DNA of 11,562 nucleotides from Rodentolepis nana (GCA_900617975.1 UZAE01001776.1:1-11562); one strand, 5' to 3'. Counted from the first letter of the stretch, positions 1 through 8,490 are shown. Notes: a model not told the origin generated them from the letters alone. Translations and numbers: made by a program.

Positions 1-39
1 TAACTATCAAAACGCCTGCCATTTGAAATAAATAAATGA
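1..39 (+). mobile_element. 3' end of a third retroposon copy (C), cut by the window edge
   Basis: Bases 2-25 match the copy A 3' end exactly (from AACTATCAAAACG to GCCATTTG), followed by an AAATAAATAAATGA tail. Orientation is as in A and B. The 5' part lies outside the window, so its completeness, ribozyme and TSD cannot be judged. Confidence 0.85.
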
Positions 40-491
40 TTAAATTTGAGTGTCCAAGCCACCATCTTTCAAGAGCCATATCTCACCCACTTCCAGAATA
101 CATTCCCTGTATTAGAAAAAAATGACTGAAAAAAACAGAGAAAATTCTGACTCATCTCGAAACAAAAACAAACAGCTAGTCTTGTCCCGAATCGAGATTT
201 TCTGGCCAATTCGTTGATGATTTGAAAAAAATGAAAGTTTATGCGAAGAAACAAATGCTTTAATGCATTTCAATGGCATGTTAGCACCGTCTAAGGAACA
301 CTACGCGTGCTTTATCGCGAGAATCTAACAACAGCGCTTTCGTTAGTCCTTACACAAAGAAGACTGTGCTCGAAAAACCACTAATTAAAGCAGATTTTTT
401 GAGCAACAAGATATTGCACGCATCTTGTTCAAACGATGTGAATTATTCGCCTCTTCCGAAGGCACCCATTTAGATATGCAGAGGAAGAGAA

Positions 492-506
492 GGGGGGGGG
501 GGAGGG
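492..506 (+). repeat. Poly-G tract (11 G, A, 3 G)
   Basis: An 11-base G run is followed by AGGG in otherwise AT-rich sequence. It is homopolymeric, with no coding context. Confidence 0.9.
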
Positions 507-1365
507 AAATGATAGCTGCCTGATGGGACACTTTTGATCTGATCCCTGCTGGCATTCGATTGATTAAAGATTGAATGTTCTCCATTTCATGTCTGTTGTG
601 ACATAGGGTTGACAATTCCTATTGTTAGACGAATGTGCCTTGTATGAAATGGCTTACTGATAACTTGGAAGACTCACCACAGACAACAATGAACTATCAG
701 TGTCAATGTACACAAATGACAGCCCGGGATAGATTTTGTTTCCTCCTCTTAAAATAGGGTGCGAAACCAGGAGATGAGGTATTTCAATTTGGGAGAGACT
801 CCAATAGGCATAAAAGTGATAATCCAGCTCTACAAACCAGTTAAATTAAGCGTTTCCAAATATTTATCCAGGACAGGGGAGTGGTATTTTGGTGAGTAAA
901 TTGGAGAAATGTACACCTACTTACCTCTTCCTTGATATGTTTAGACCTGCATAACTGATCATGGCAGTTGGGAGGCGCCCGCCCGGGAGTACCGAACTCG
1001 TGAACCCTTAGTCAATACAACACCAATCCACTAACAGAGGAATTTCTAGGTGCAGATCCATAATTTGATCTCACATCACCTGTGAATTTGCATACATTGG
1101 GTGCTAACTCTAAGCTGGTCAAATGTCCTAATGTTTACCCACCGGATCCCTGATAGAATAGTGTCCTACCTCGAGACTTCATACCTGATCTTCTCTTAGT
1201 TTATTGTTATTTTTGGGGGTGGGTATCCAAAGAGAAAATCTAATCATACCAAAAGGAATTACTTAAATAAAATATAAGCAGTTAAACGAACTGATGCTTG
1301 TTAATATCACTCTGGACTCAAAATTAAATAGTCTTCTGGTTAAAACATAGGTTCACAAGTAAGTT

Positions 1366-1375
1366 CCCCCCCCCC
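1366..1375 (+). repeat. Poly-C tract (10 C)
   Basis: A ten-base C run lies in AT-rich non-coding DNA, the complement of the nearby poly-G type. Confidence 0.9.
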
Positions 1376-1474
1376 TACACAGCCACCATCTTCTTCTCCT
1401 CTAGATTTATCTGGGAATCATTCACTTGGTGCTTATTGTTGTCTCATTTCTCTCCAATGAAAAAGTTTACAAGA

Positions 1475-1491
1475 GGGAGGGAGGGGAGGGG
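1475..1491 (+). other. Potential G-quadruplex
   Basis: GGGAGGGAGGGGAGGGG has four G-tracts separated by single A bases, the most stable loop type for an intramolecular quadruplex on the plus strand. On the KLHL18 transcript strand it is C-rich. Confidence 0.7.
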
Positions 1492-2546
1492 TGTCAAATG
1501 TCCCCGTTACATACGAAAATACCAAGGGTGTCATCTCGTCGAAAATTCCTCTTACTTTATTTACACGCAGAAAAACTAGATACTGAAGGGAAAAAGACAA
1601 AATAATAGTCCGTTTATTTATGGAGCCTATGCGCACACGCACGTACGCAGAGTAGTTTATTGGGAAAATGTGGCGAATTTTTCCCCGCTGGATTTGAGCT
1701 TCTTTCTACCTTTCCCTAATCAATTCAAGTACAATAATATGGTTTTTATTTTACTTTTGTTCCGTGTTTCATTCCCACTGGGAAATTTGAGTTGGCAAAT
1801 TAACAATCTCACCATTCAATCAATCACAGTGTGGAAGCAAGATTAGCGTGAGAGAACAATGGCCATTGGATAGAAAATGAGATATTCTCATTAAGAATTC
1901 ATGTCGCATAATAGGAAAGTAGCCATCGTTTCCTTTCATTTCTTGCACACTTTTACTACACATTGTTCGCGCCCAATCATAATTTTTATACAAAACCGAG
2001 AAGTTACGATTACGAGAACATTTTTTTTAAATTCACTTTTAGGATTGCGCTGAAAAGTACAGGGGAAAGTGCACCTGTACACACAAATGTACAGACTCTA
2101 AGCAACTCATAGCAATGTGAACTCGGAAGCGATTTCCCCTCAATGTTTCCACATTTGGCTGCTTAATCGTGAACTCGCATTCATGTCGATTGCGTAGAGA
2201 TCGAAAGCAAATTATATAGGTTTTTATTTCAACACATCGAATACGAACTGAGCATGCCAATAAATCTAATCAGCATTTGCTGGAATTTGAAAGCCAATCC
2301 AATCTTAATGCTTACGCAGAGCTAGCAAAAAAACATTCCTTTGGCCATTTCTATTGGTTAAACATTTCGTGAAAAGTACTTTCTCGATAAAATGGGCAAT
2401 TATAAGTTGATAGGCACATCATTTACAGCAATGCAATTTGCCCTAAAGGGTATGGCAAAACTTTTTTGTTAACTAATTTAAAGCAAGTATTTTTTGCATA
2501 GCCCTAATATATTCAATTGCTCATTGAAAGAAATTGAAATGAAATT

Positions 2547-2569
2547 GGGAATGGGGGGTGGAGGGGGGG
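2547..2569 (+). repeat. G-rich tract
   Basis: Runs of 3, 6, 2 and 7 G are separated by short A/T interruptions. It could form a quadruplex. Confidence 0.8.
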
Positions 2570-3043
2570 TAATTAACCAGAAATGAAAAAATGGGAAAAC
2601 TCCTAAAGTCAGAACTACAAATACCCCGCGTTTGTAAGCAATTGTGGCAAGCGATTGTTGGAGTAAAATATTTCCTGAAAAGAAATTTTCTTAGCCTCTT
2701 ATAAAATGGCAACTTTGGAGTGTTCTTCCTAGTTTTGTCAATATCCGATTGCATACCATTCCAAATTTCAACACAGAGCAAGTAGATAAGTATTTCTTAG
2801 TCTATTAAAAAAAAATTAAAAAAAGGAAATACCGAATGGGAGGTGCGGCCATAAGAAGAATATCCAGGAAAACTTTCAACAGGTGCACACAAAGAAAAGG
2901 CTTTAACACATAAATAGCTCCCCGATAAGTTCTATTGACCCTTAAGTGATAAGCTATTAAATTTATGTAATAGATAAAAGTCCCACCCTTCACGCAAACA
3001 TCTAAAACAAACGGATCTTGTTTTAAGGAAAGGCAAAACTTAC

Positions 3044-3182
3044 CGATGGCATACAATCGTCCGCCGGATGCAGCCAAAGCAACACGTGACCTCGGCGTGG
3101 ATAAGGAGGCGACCTCTGTCCATTGACCTAGACCCGGCTCTCCGTTCATGGATACCAGTGCAGATGAAGTTGGGTCGTACAT
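3044..3182 (-). CDS. KLHL18: KLHL18 exon 9 (blade 5 end, first strand of blade 6)
   Basis: The acceptor TTTTTAG precedes MYDPTSSA; joined to exon 8 this reads SVEMYDP, an exact Kelch signature, which proves the junction. The exon ends [13 protein letters not shown] with a canonical donor G|GTAAGT in phase 1. Human KLHL18 needs about 45 more residues to finish blade 6, so at least one further exon is required; none is recognisable to the left. Confidence 0.9.
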
Positions 3183-6100
3183 CTAAAAATAAAGGGGCCA
3201 AAGGTGTAGACGCAAATGAGAGGTCATCAACCACAAAGAAAATTGTCAAACTGCATCGTTTTCAAAAATTAATCATGACAAGTGGAAGGAGGCATCATTA
3301 GCGGCGTTACCCATGCAAAGATTAAGCTAAATTATTCCAACCTAGATTAGTTTCAAGTCTCCAGATAACAGTACGATTCTACTAGACGTGATTTAGAGGA
3401 GATCGAAAATCCTTGAAACCTGGCTGAGCAAATCACTAAAAGTATTGACACAACTTGAAAATGCCCTTCACAATCAAATAATTATTAAAACGATAGTAAT
3501 GAACCGCCTATAATTGTATTTGTGGCGCAAAACTGATCCTACCCTATTTAAAGTTAAATGCGACTCTGATCAGGAGAGACAACTTGCCACTCTTAACAGA
3601 ATTATGCACTAACCTCTACAGATCTGAGGAAATGGCATCCATTATAACCACCAGCAGCGAAGATTCTACCACGGAGTACAGCAACTCCATGTCGACAACG
3701 ACTATGCAGCATAGGAGCTACCTGTCGCCAAACACGACGAATACCAGGTGTAAAAGGAGTTGCATTAGGATTTGAGGAGGTACTAGGAGGCATGTGGTGG
3801 CCCCTCCGATGATAACATTCCACAGAAGCAAAGATTGGCAATCCATTGTGTCCGCCAATCGCAAAGAGTCGACCATCCTCCAAAGCCACTACACCCCCAG
3901 CTGAACGACACTCCGTCATACTGGGTATCACTTGCCAGCTAAATAAAGTCAAGTCAATAATTTAAGGCGACTGCAGAAGGCGTGGACAAAAACTCATTCA
4001 CCTGTAATCGCGTCATTCCTCATTCTCCAACTAAAAGTGATACAGTAAGCCAATATCTTAACGCCTGGACAATTCTCTCATCTCATAGCTACAGAGCTGC
4101 AAAATGAACCTACTTCAAAATAAGATGAGCTAATTTAAATAAAAAGATCCATATATCTTACATTAAGTCAAATAACGCTTCACTGACACGGAATTGTCAA
4201 CATTTAAGGCCATCAAGCATGTTATCTTCACTTTCAAATTACGAAAATCTGCATTTATAAAAGCAGTGCTAATTTTATTCAATGGGTTCCAAGATAATTG
4301 CCCTCAAACGTCTTATGCCAAGAAGGAATTAAGAGCAAGAGGCATCAAACACAACTCCAACTCGAAATGTAGGCTCATGTATGGACATTTCTTTCTCACA
4401 GGCCCAAGTAAATGTTATCCAATTAATGTCTTTAATATTAACATTAACTGGTTAATGTCCTTTAATTAAGTAAAAACGATGTGTATTCAACTGGGGTGTG
4501 CGATAGACTTACCTCCACGTAGGGCATCCTGGGCAACGTATATTCATACGAAAAATAGTCTATAATCCGGCAGTTGACTTGAAACTACCATGACCCGACT
4601 CTATTGTCATACTCGACCACTTCCACGGTACTCTCCTTACCCTTTTCCCTACCTCTTTTACATCCGTGAAGCACTCTTCTGTTCCCTCTCGAATTTTCCC
4701 AACTTTGATGTTCCTCCTCCTCTCCGTGAAGTCCGAAGTCAGCTAAAGGGTTAATGATAACTATCAAAACGCCTGCCATTTGCGAAGTCAGCTAAAGGGT
4801 TAATGATAACTATCAAAACGCCTGCCATTTGATGTGAATAAATAAATGTGCATTCAACTGCCCAATTTTGGCAAATATGGACCAGTGTCAAAAAAGACTA
4901 GGCTAGGCTTGTCGACTGGCAATTCCGATGAACTCATTTTTCATTACCTCCATTTCTAACCGTGTTTCGGGTTCTAACGATGCCCCTTAAATCCAGTGTT
5001 CATCTACTAAGAAGCTCCACTGCACTGTTAATAGCTAAAAGGTCGGACTGGATGCCACCACACGACCCTACAAACTTGTGCATTTAAATGAAGACCATCA
5101 AACGCAATAAAATCGCCGTAGACCAAGTTAACAGCCTCCTATAATGCTTCTGGGATGCCCCTTAGTGTTAAGCGACTAGCCGTAAAAAAATGGGAAGTGA
5201 TTGCGTATCCAAACTTCACATGTCGTTAACTTGCCAGTCTCACTTTACCCCAAGGTCAAAAGACTAAGAAATGACCCAATACATCTAATCAGGTAAAGTG
5301 CAAAAACGGTTGTTTTAAGGGTCCCATTCGAATAGTTTCGTCAGACTCATAAAACCAGAGAAGCTTCTAGGACATATTCTGTGTCCTAGATTTAAAAAGG
5401 GGACACACATACCAACATAAATACGACGAGTGGTACCCGTCGATTCAAACACGCATATCCGAAATGATAGTAGTAAATGCGATCACCCACTCCCTCCACC
5501 TTGACTGAAACATTTCTCTTGATTCACAAACTTCGAAAGTTTAAAACTTCTTTCCTTCTTTTGACTAACACTCTTAAAGATAATTTTGCTTGAGTAGATT
5601 CGATAAGATAGGCACCTATTAATAGCGCTTTCGCAGTTTATAGTCCTACCTCCTTAGTTGGAGCTAACAATAAACGAAATAGCTATTTGCAGTTAAATTA
5701 ATCGAGTCTCATCATGGCCGTGTGTATTTTAAAAATATAATAACAATAAGTTTACATCTCTGCAGTTTCTTTGGTTTAAATTTGTCATTTTACGAATTAA
5801 TGAGTGCACTTGAGTGCTTGTTTACTTGAGGTTACTTGATAGTTCTTCAAACTATTGTACCACTATATCTCTGAGATATATGCTCAATAGGAAAATGTAA
5901 ATTACAATAACTATTGCAATATGAGTCAAAAACGAACCGATTTTGTTCAGGATTATAAACCTCACAGGTGCGAAGGGAGGAAACACCATCATAGCCCCCA
6001 CAAACATAGATCCTCCCATTAAGCACAGAAGCTCCTAGAGCACTTCGACGATAATTCATTGAGGCAACACGTTCCCAAACTCCCGTTTTAGGATCGAATT

Positions 6101-8490
6101 TCTCCACAGTGTTGAGACGAGTGTAGCCATCCAATCCACCAATAGCATAAAGACAACCTTGAGATGTAAATACCACAATAAACAAAGAAATATGGAATTG
6201 AGATAAGAACATGATCACCGAACAAAACCACTAAAGTGAGTTTTCAGTGGACTCGCTCACTAAAGGCGAGCTTCTAAAACGTATTTATTACTAATAGTAT
6301 AGAATGCCACTATAAATCTCACAAGTATACGTTCCAATGTAATGATACCACTTAAATAGATTATCAGTAAACCCACCTTTAAGTGCGACAACAGCATACC
6401 GACTCCTTTCCGATGACATGCTTTCCACAACTTCCCATCGATCTACAAGAGGGTTATATGCTTCTACAAAGCTTTGTAATTCGCCCCCTTGTCCTGCAGT
6501 CACCTCAACAGGGGCCCCATTAGCGATATTAGGGGATACCGCTTGAGCCGTAGAATTGGTATTAGCGACTCCTCCTCCGACAACATAGATCACTCCAATC
6601 ACTTCCTGGCCACGTCTAGGTCGACAGACAAACGAGCATTTTGAGGTGGTGGCAGAGTCTGGTAAGAGGAGCAAATCACGAGCTTCATCTAGAAGATCCC
6701 GGCATGCCATATCGGCTCGAATGTGCGGATTCTTCGAGACTACATCACGAATGAATTGAGCGGAAAGAAGTGGTAGGCGAACACGGGAGAGCAATTCAGG
6801 TAGAAATCTGAGACGTGAAGAAGTTGATAGACTAGACTTTTCAGAGAGGGATAAGGCCATTTGGGATGAAGAGGTGGGAGTGGTGAATTGGAGGGACTGG
6901 AGAGAACGACTAAGTTCTGAACTCCCTGATGCTGCGGAAGGAGACGTGTGCTCACACCATCCGATAATTGAATAAAAGACGCGTTCTTCACTACTCACCT
7001 AAAGTAATAAAATAATGCAATCAGGGAGATTAGAATAGCGCAGTTAAGATGAGAGGGAAGAATTGCAATGAAGTTAAAACTCATATGCACACAAATTTAT
7101 CAAGCCTTTTAGGAGAAATGCGGGAAGATTTCCTGAAGCCGCTAATACAAGACACTGAAATTCCGCCTTACCCTGCTGTTAACATGAATTAGTTAAAACG
7201 ATTGACACCCACACCATTGGATGTGTACCTATGGGCATGAGTCTTGCGACATTTAAATTAAAAGACGAGTACATTGACCACTGCGACACTGACACCGACG
7301 TTTCTCAAAACCAGTCACCCTCATTCAGTTAAGTTGACCAAGAAATCATTGCTATCAATAATTTGGATAGATATGGATTGCACGCGATCTCTATAATCTG
7401 TACCAGAAGATGCGATTTTGATAGTCTATCGGGGAAATTAGCATTAATCAAATTCTATTTTGCCGTTATCAAAATAGCTAACACAAACCCACACTTTTTT
7501 TCGAGGGACCGATATGAAGAATAAGAATTCACATAACTGGGGACTGATATTTTTTCCAAAATTTTAGCAACAATAAAATGAATTAATACAAAAAGACGAT
7601 TAGTCGCAGATTCAAGTAAAGATGAATTTTGCACTCACTTGAAGGTCATCACTTTCAAGAATTCTGCAAAACTCTGGACCAGAAAGAGCTTCGTAGAAAG
7701 CTGGGGAAGTGGCAAGATGTTCAAAATTCTCATGAATGATGCGATCACAAGCGCCAACAAGACCTGAGCAGAGAAAACTTGAAGCGAAACTACGGACCTG
7801 GAGGATATTTTCGAGGTTCAATCTAAGGAGAAAAAAACAAAAACTCAAAGATATAAATGATCATGCAAAAAAATTATAAACAGTTAACCTACTTAGAACT
7901 TAGTATTTAGTGGGAAAAAAATATAATGGAGTATGAACTAAAATTTACGATTATTGAAATCTGCTTAACCAACAAGATACGAACCTGTCTTCAATATATC
8001 GACAACAATAGTGGCGAACACTGTCAATGTGAAGAAAACTGGCACCAATGAGAGTGGCTTGAACATTCCCTGGAGTAATTTGAATTTCACCCGTATATGC
8101 AAATGTGATAAAAGCTTCCAATACACTAAAATATTGAAAAGAAAGATATCACAATCATACGCTGGATCAATGCCCTGAATAGTGATTTCACGTTTTGTTG
8201 CTTCACACATTCCACTCAAAAACATGGCATCGAAAAATGGAATTGTGGCAGCAAGAACAATTTTGTGAGCGGAAAACTTTTGATGGTCAGCCTAAACCAA
8301 ATAAAGAAAGATAAATGGCTAACTATTAGTGTAACATCGCACAATTTTCCTTTACGGCGTATTTGCTCGAAATTCGAGAAGGAATTTCGAATAAGATTTT
8401 GATCCTTGAAGCGAACATTCGAACCAATTGAGTCCTAAATTTGATAAAAAATGATACACATCAGTATACCTGTCTAGTTAAACTTATCAT
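3044..8490 (-). CDS. KLHL18: Kelch-like protein 18 (BTB-BACK-Kelch, CUL3 adaptor), nine exons, 3' end missing
   Basis: Joined exons on the minus strand are 8490-8470, 8434-8324, 8291-8161, 8125-7985, 7822-7639, 6998-6377, 6157-5938, 3938-3614 and 3182-3044, which gives 631 codons plus one base. All junctions are GT-AG and phases agree. The BTB domain lies at about residues 37-140 ([27 protein letters not shown]). BACK follows at about 140-290 ([18 protein letters not shown]). Kelch blades start near residue 325, with diagnostic segments [27 protein letters not shown] and IFAAGGYNG; blade 6 is cut after RLYAIG. Order and spacing match human KLHL18 (574 residues), including the RCRHG motif in blade 4. 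Members of this family bridge CUL3 to substrates; human KLHL18 targets Aurora A and UNC119. The start ATG at 8490 gives an N-terminus of similar length to the human protein. A paralogous KLHL is possible, but KLHL18 is the best match I can recall. Confidence 0.88.
3614..3938 (-). CDS. KLHL18: KLHL18 exon 8 (end of blade 3, blade 4, start of blade 5)
   Basis: The 325 nt exon completes the split CG|C Arg codon and continues [15 protein letters not shown], then blade 4 [19 protein letters not shown], then RCRHG and IFAAGGYNG. Blade 4 has an insertion of about 20 residues (Pro/Ser/Asn-rich, starting near HHMPPST) between strands. The donor is GAG|GTTAGT, phase 0. Confidence 0.92.
4441..4458. repeat. 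Small inverted repeat in KLHL18 intron 7
   Basis: ACATTAAC and GTTAATGT are perfect 8-bp arms around TG, next to further TTAATGTC-like repeats at 4424-4470. It lies just upstream of the copy A insertion. Role unknown. Confidence 0.6.
4480..4493. repeat. 5' target-site duplication of copy A
   Basis: TGTGTATTCAACTG here matches TGTGCATTCAACTG at 4847-4860 with one mismatch (position 4484). The final G may equally belong to the element, since the element itself starts with G. Confidence 0.85.
4493..4563 (+). ncRNA. Hepatitis-delta-like self-cleaving ribozyme at the 5' end of copy A
   Basis: Segments appear in the order of the HDV-like fold. P1 is GGGGTGT (4493-4499) with GCATCCT (4524-4530), including the G1-U wobble typical of this class. 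P2 is ATAGACT (4503-4509) with AGTCTAT (4557-4563), a perfect 7 bp that crosses P1 as a pseudoknot. P3 is short and weak (around 4510-4523) and closes loop L3, TCCACGT (4514-4520), close to the HDV L3 TCCTCGC. J1/4 is GGGCAAC (4531-4537), the same as in the HDV ribozyme, with GG available for P1.1 with the L3 cytosines. P4 is CGTAT-ATTC-ATACG (4537-4550). J4/2 follows as GAAAAAT; the catalytic C would have to be C4549 (CGAA), otherwise used in P4, so this copy may be impaired. Predicted cleavage is just 5' of G4493, at the element boundary. No activity data. Confidence 0.75.
4494..4846 (+). mobile_element. Short non-autonomous retroposon, copy A, inside KLHL18 intron 7
   Basis: This is about 305 bp of unique sequence plus a 49-bp internal duplication, roughly 75-80% identical by eye to copy B along its length. 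The 5' end is the G-run that begins a delta-like ribozyme fold. The 3' end is GCCATTTG followed by the tail ATGTGAATAAATAAA. It is flanked by near-perfect 14-bp direct repeats. There is no coding capacity: the 64-codon minus-strand frame inside it is broken in copy B. TSDs of this length and a short A/T-rich tail indicate target-primed reverse transcription, i.e. a SINE-like or internally deleted LINE derivative. It lies antisense to KLHL18. Confidence 0.85.
4734..4831 (+). repeat. Perfect 49-bp tandem duplication of the retroposon 3' end
   Basis: Units 4734-4782 and 4783-4831 are identical, starting CGAAGTCAGC and ending TGCCATTTG. Copy B has only one unit, so the duplication is specific to copy A (or its source). 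It covers the 3' terminal region just before the tail, the part a LINE reverse transcriptase is expected to recognise. Confidence 0.95.
4847..4860. repeat. 3' target-site duplication of copy A
   Basis: This is the partner of 4480-4493 and directly follows the AATAAATAAA tail of the element. Confidence 0.85.
5864..5880. repeat. Small palindrome in KLHL18 intron 7
   Basis: TATATCTC and GAGATATA are 8-bp arms with one central base, about 60 bp inside the intron after exon 7. Probably incidental. Confidence 0.55.
5938..6157 (-). CDS. KLHL18: KLHL18 exon 7 (Kelch blades 2 and 3)
   Basis: After a 219-nt intron and acceptor CTCAAG, the exon encodes [21 protein letters not shown] and the MNYRRSALG strand, then [20 protein letters not shown]. 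Gly-Gly doublets and the spaced Tyr and Trp are the Kelch hallmarks. The donor is ATCG|GTTCGT, the same GTTCGT type as exon 4. The next intron spans 3939-5937 (1999 nt) and contains retroposon copy A. Confidence 0.92.
6377..6998 (-). CDS. KLHL18: KLHL18 exon 6 (BACK second half, Ser-rich insert, Kelch 1)
   Basis: This is the largest exon, 622 nt, residues 197-404. It begins [14 protein letters not shown], matching the SEEQVFEAALAW segment of human KLHL18. A Ser/Leu-rich insertion of about 40 residues (roughly 213-256) follows, absent from the human protein. BACK then resumes with [13 protein letters not shown]. Kelch blade 1 (IYVVGGG, then [18 protein letters not shown]) carries a second insertion of about 25 residues, rich in Asn, Ala, Gly and Val. 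The exon ends AAAG|GTGGGT in phase 1. Confidence 0.9.
7639..7822 (-). CDS. KLHL18: KLHL18 exon 5 (BACK domain, first half)
   Basis: The 184 nt exon runs between a pyrimidine-rich acceptor (TTTTTTTCTCCTTAG) and a canonical donor CAA|GTGAGT. It encodes [13 protein letters not shown] and the helices up to RILESDDLQ, corresponding to the RLHPKNCLGVRQFA...RDELN part of human KLHL18. The intron before it is 162 nt; the intron after it is 640 nt (6999-7638). Confidence 0.9.
7985..8125 (-). CDS. KLHL18: KLHL18 exon 4 (BTB helices A4-A6)
   Basis: A 35-nt intron (8126-8160) precedes this exon. The 141 nt exon encodes [13 protein letters not shown] and then a stretch containing [12 protein letters not shown], typical of the C-terminal half of the BTB, where CUL3 is contacted. 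The donor is ACAG|GTTCGT, a non-consensus GTT-type site. The split codon AG|A restores Arg at residue 135. Confidence 0.9.
8161..8291 (-). CDS. KLHL18: KLHL18 exon 3 (BTB core)
   Basis: The 131 nt exon follows a 32-nt intron (8292-8323, GTTAGC...TTTAG). It encodes [16 protein letters not shown] and then the IPFFDAMF dimer-interface region, ending in ITIQGIDP. The donor is GC|GTATGA, phase 2. The reading frame is confirmed by close alignment to the BTB of human KLHL18. Confidence 0.9.
8324..8434 (-). CDS. KLHL18: KLHL18 exon 2 (start of BTB)
   Basis: The exon has 37 codons, phase 0 at both ends. It starts after ATTTAG and ends ATA|GTTAGC. It ends with [15 protein letters not shown], matching the [14 protein letters not shown] segment of vertebrate KLHL18 that opens the BTB fold. 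The preceding intron is 8435-8469 (35 nt). Confidence 0.85.

Larger units (their letters stand above)
40..3043. other. Non-coding stretch, probably KLHL18 last intron
   Basis: No Kelch-like exon, RNA gene or convincing ORF was found on either strand. The donor of KLHL18 exon 9 at 3043 opens into this stretch, so it is most simply intron. It contains the homopolymer G/C tracts listed separately, a GC-rich patch near 966-1000 and an open GT-AG-bounded segment at 678-829 of doubtful meaning. Confidence 0.6.

Noticed and set aside
1875..1950. GNDG-like frame on the minus strand as the missing Kelch 6 exon
   Set aside because: Only a four-residue resemblance in a phase-compatible position; what follows has no Kelch spacing, no Tyr/Trp pattern and no HEGG-like end.
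3068..3301. 77-codon plus-strand frame
   Set aside because: It is antisense to KLHL18 exon 9 and runs into its intron; the minus strand encodes a clear Kelch blade.
4493..4570. Hammerhead ribozyme, suggested by CTGATCA or CTGGGCA, a hairpin and an A-rich run
   Set aside because: The CUGAUGA core is absent and no local stem I forms; the 5' G-run instead pairs across stem P2, which is the delta-like topology.
4585..4779. 64-codon minus-strand frame inside retroposon copy A as a protein gene
   Set aside because: It spans the element and its 49-bp duplication, and the equivalent frame in copy B is interrupted by stops and indels. It is a chance frame in a non-coding repeat.
4494..4846. Solo LTR or TRIM element
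   Set aside because: The TSDs are 12-14 bp rather than 4-6 bp, no TG...CA termini with inverted ends are seen, and the 3' ends have short A/T tails.
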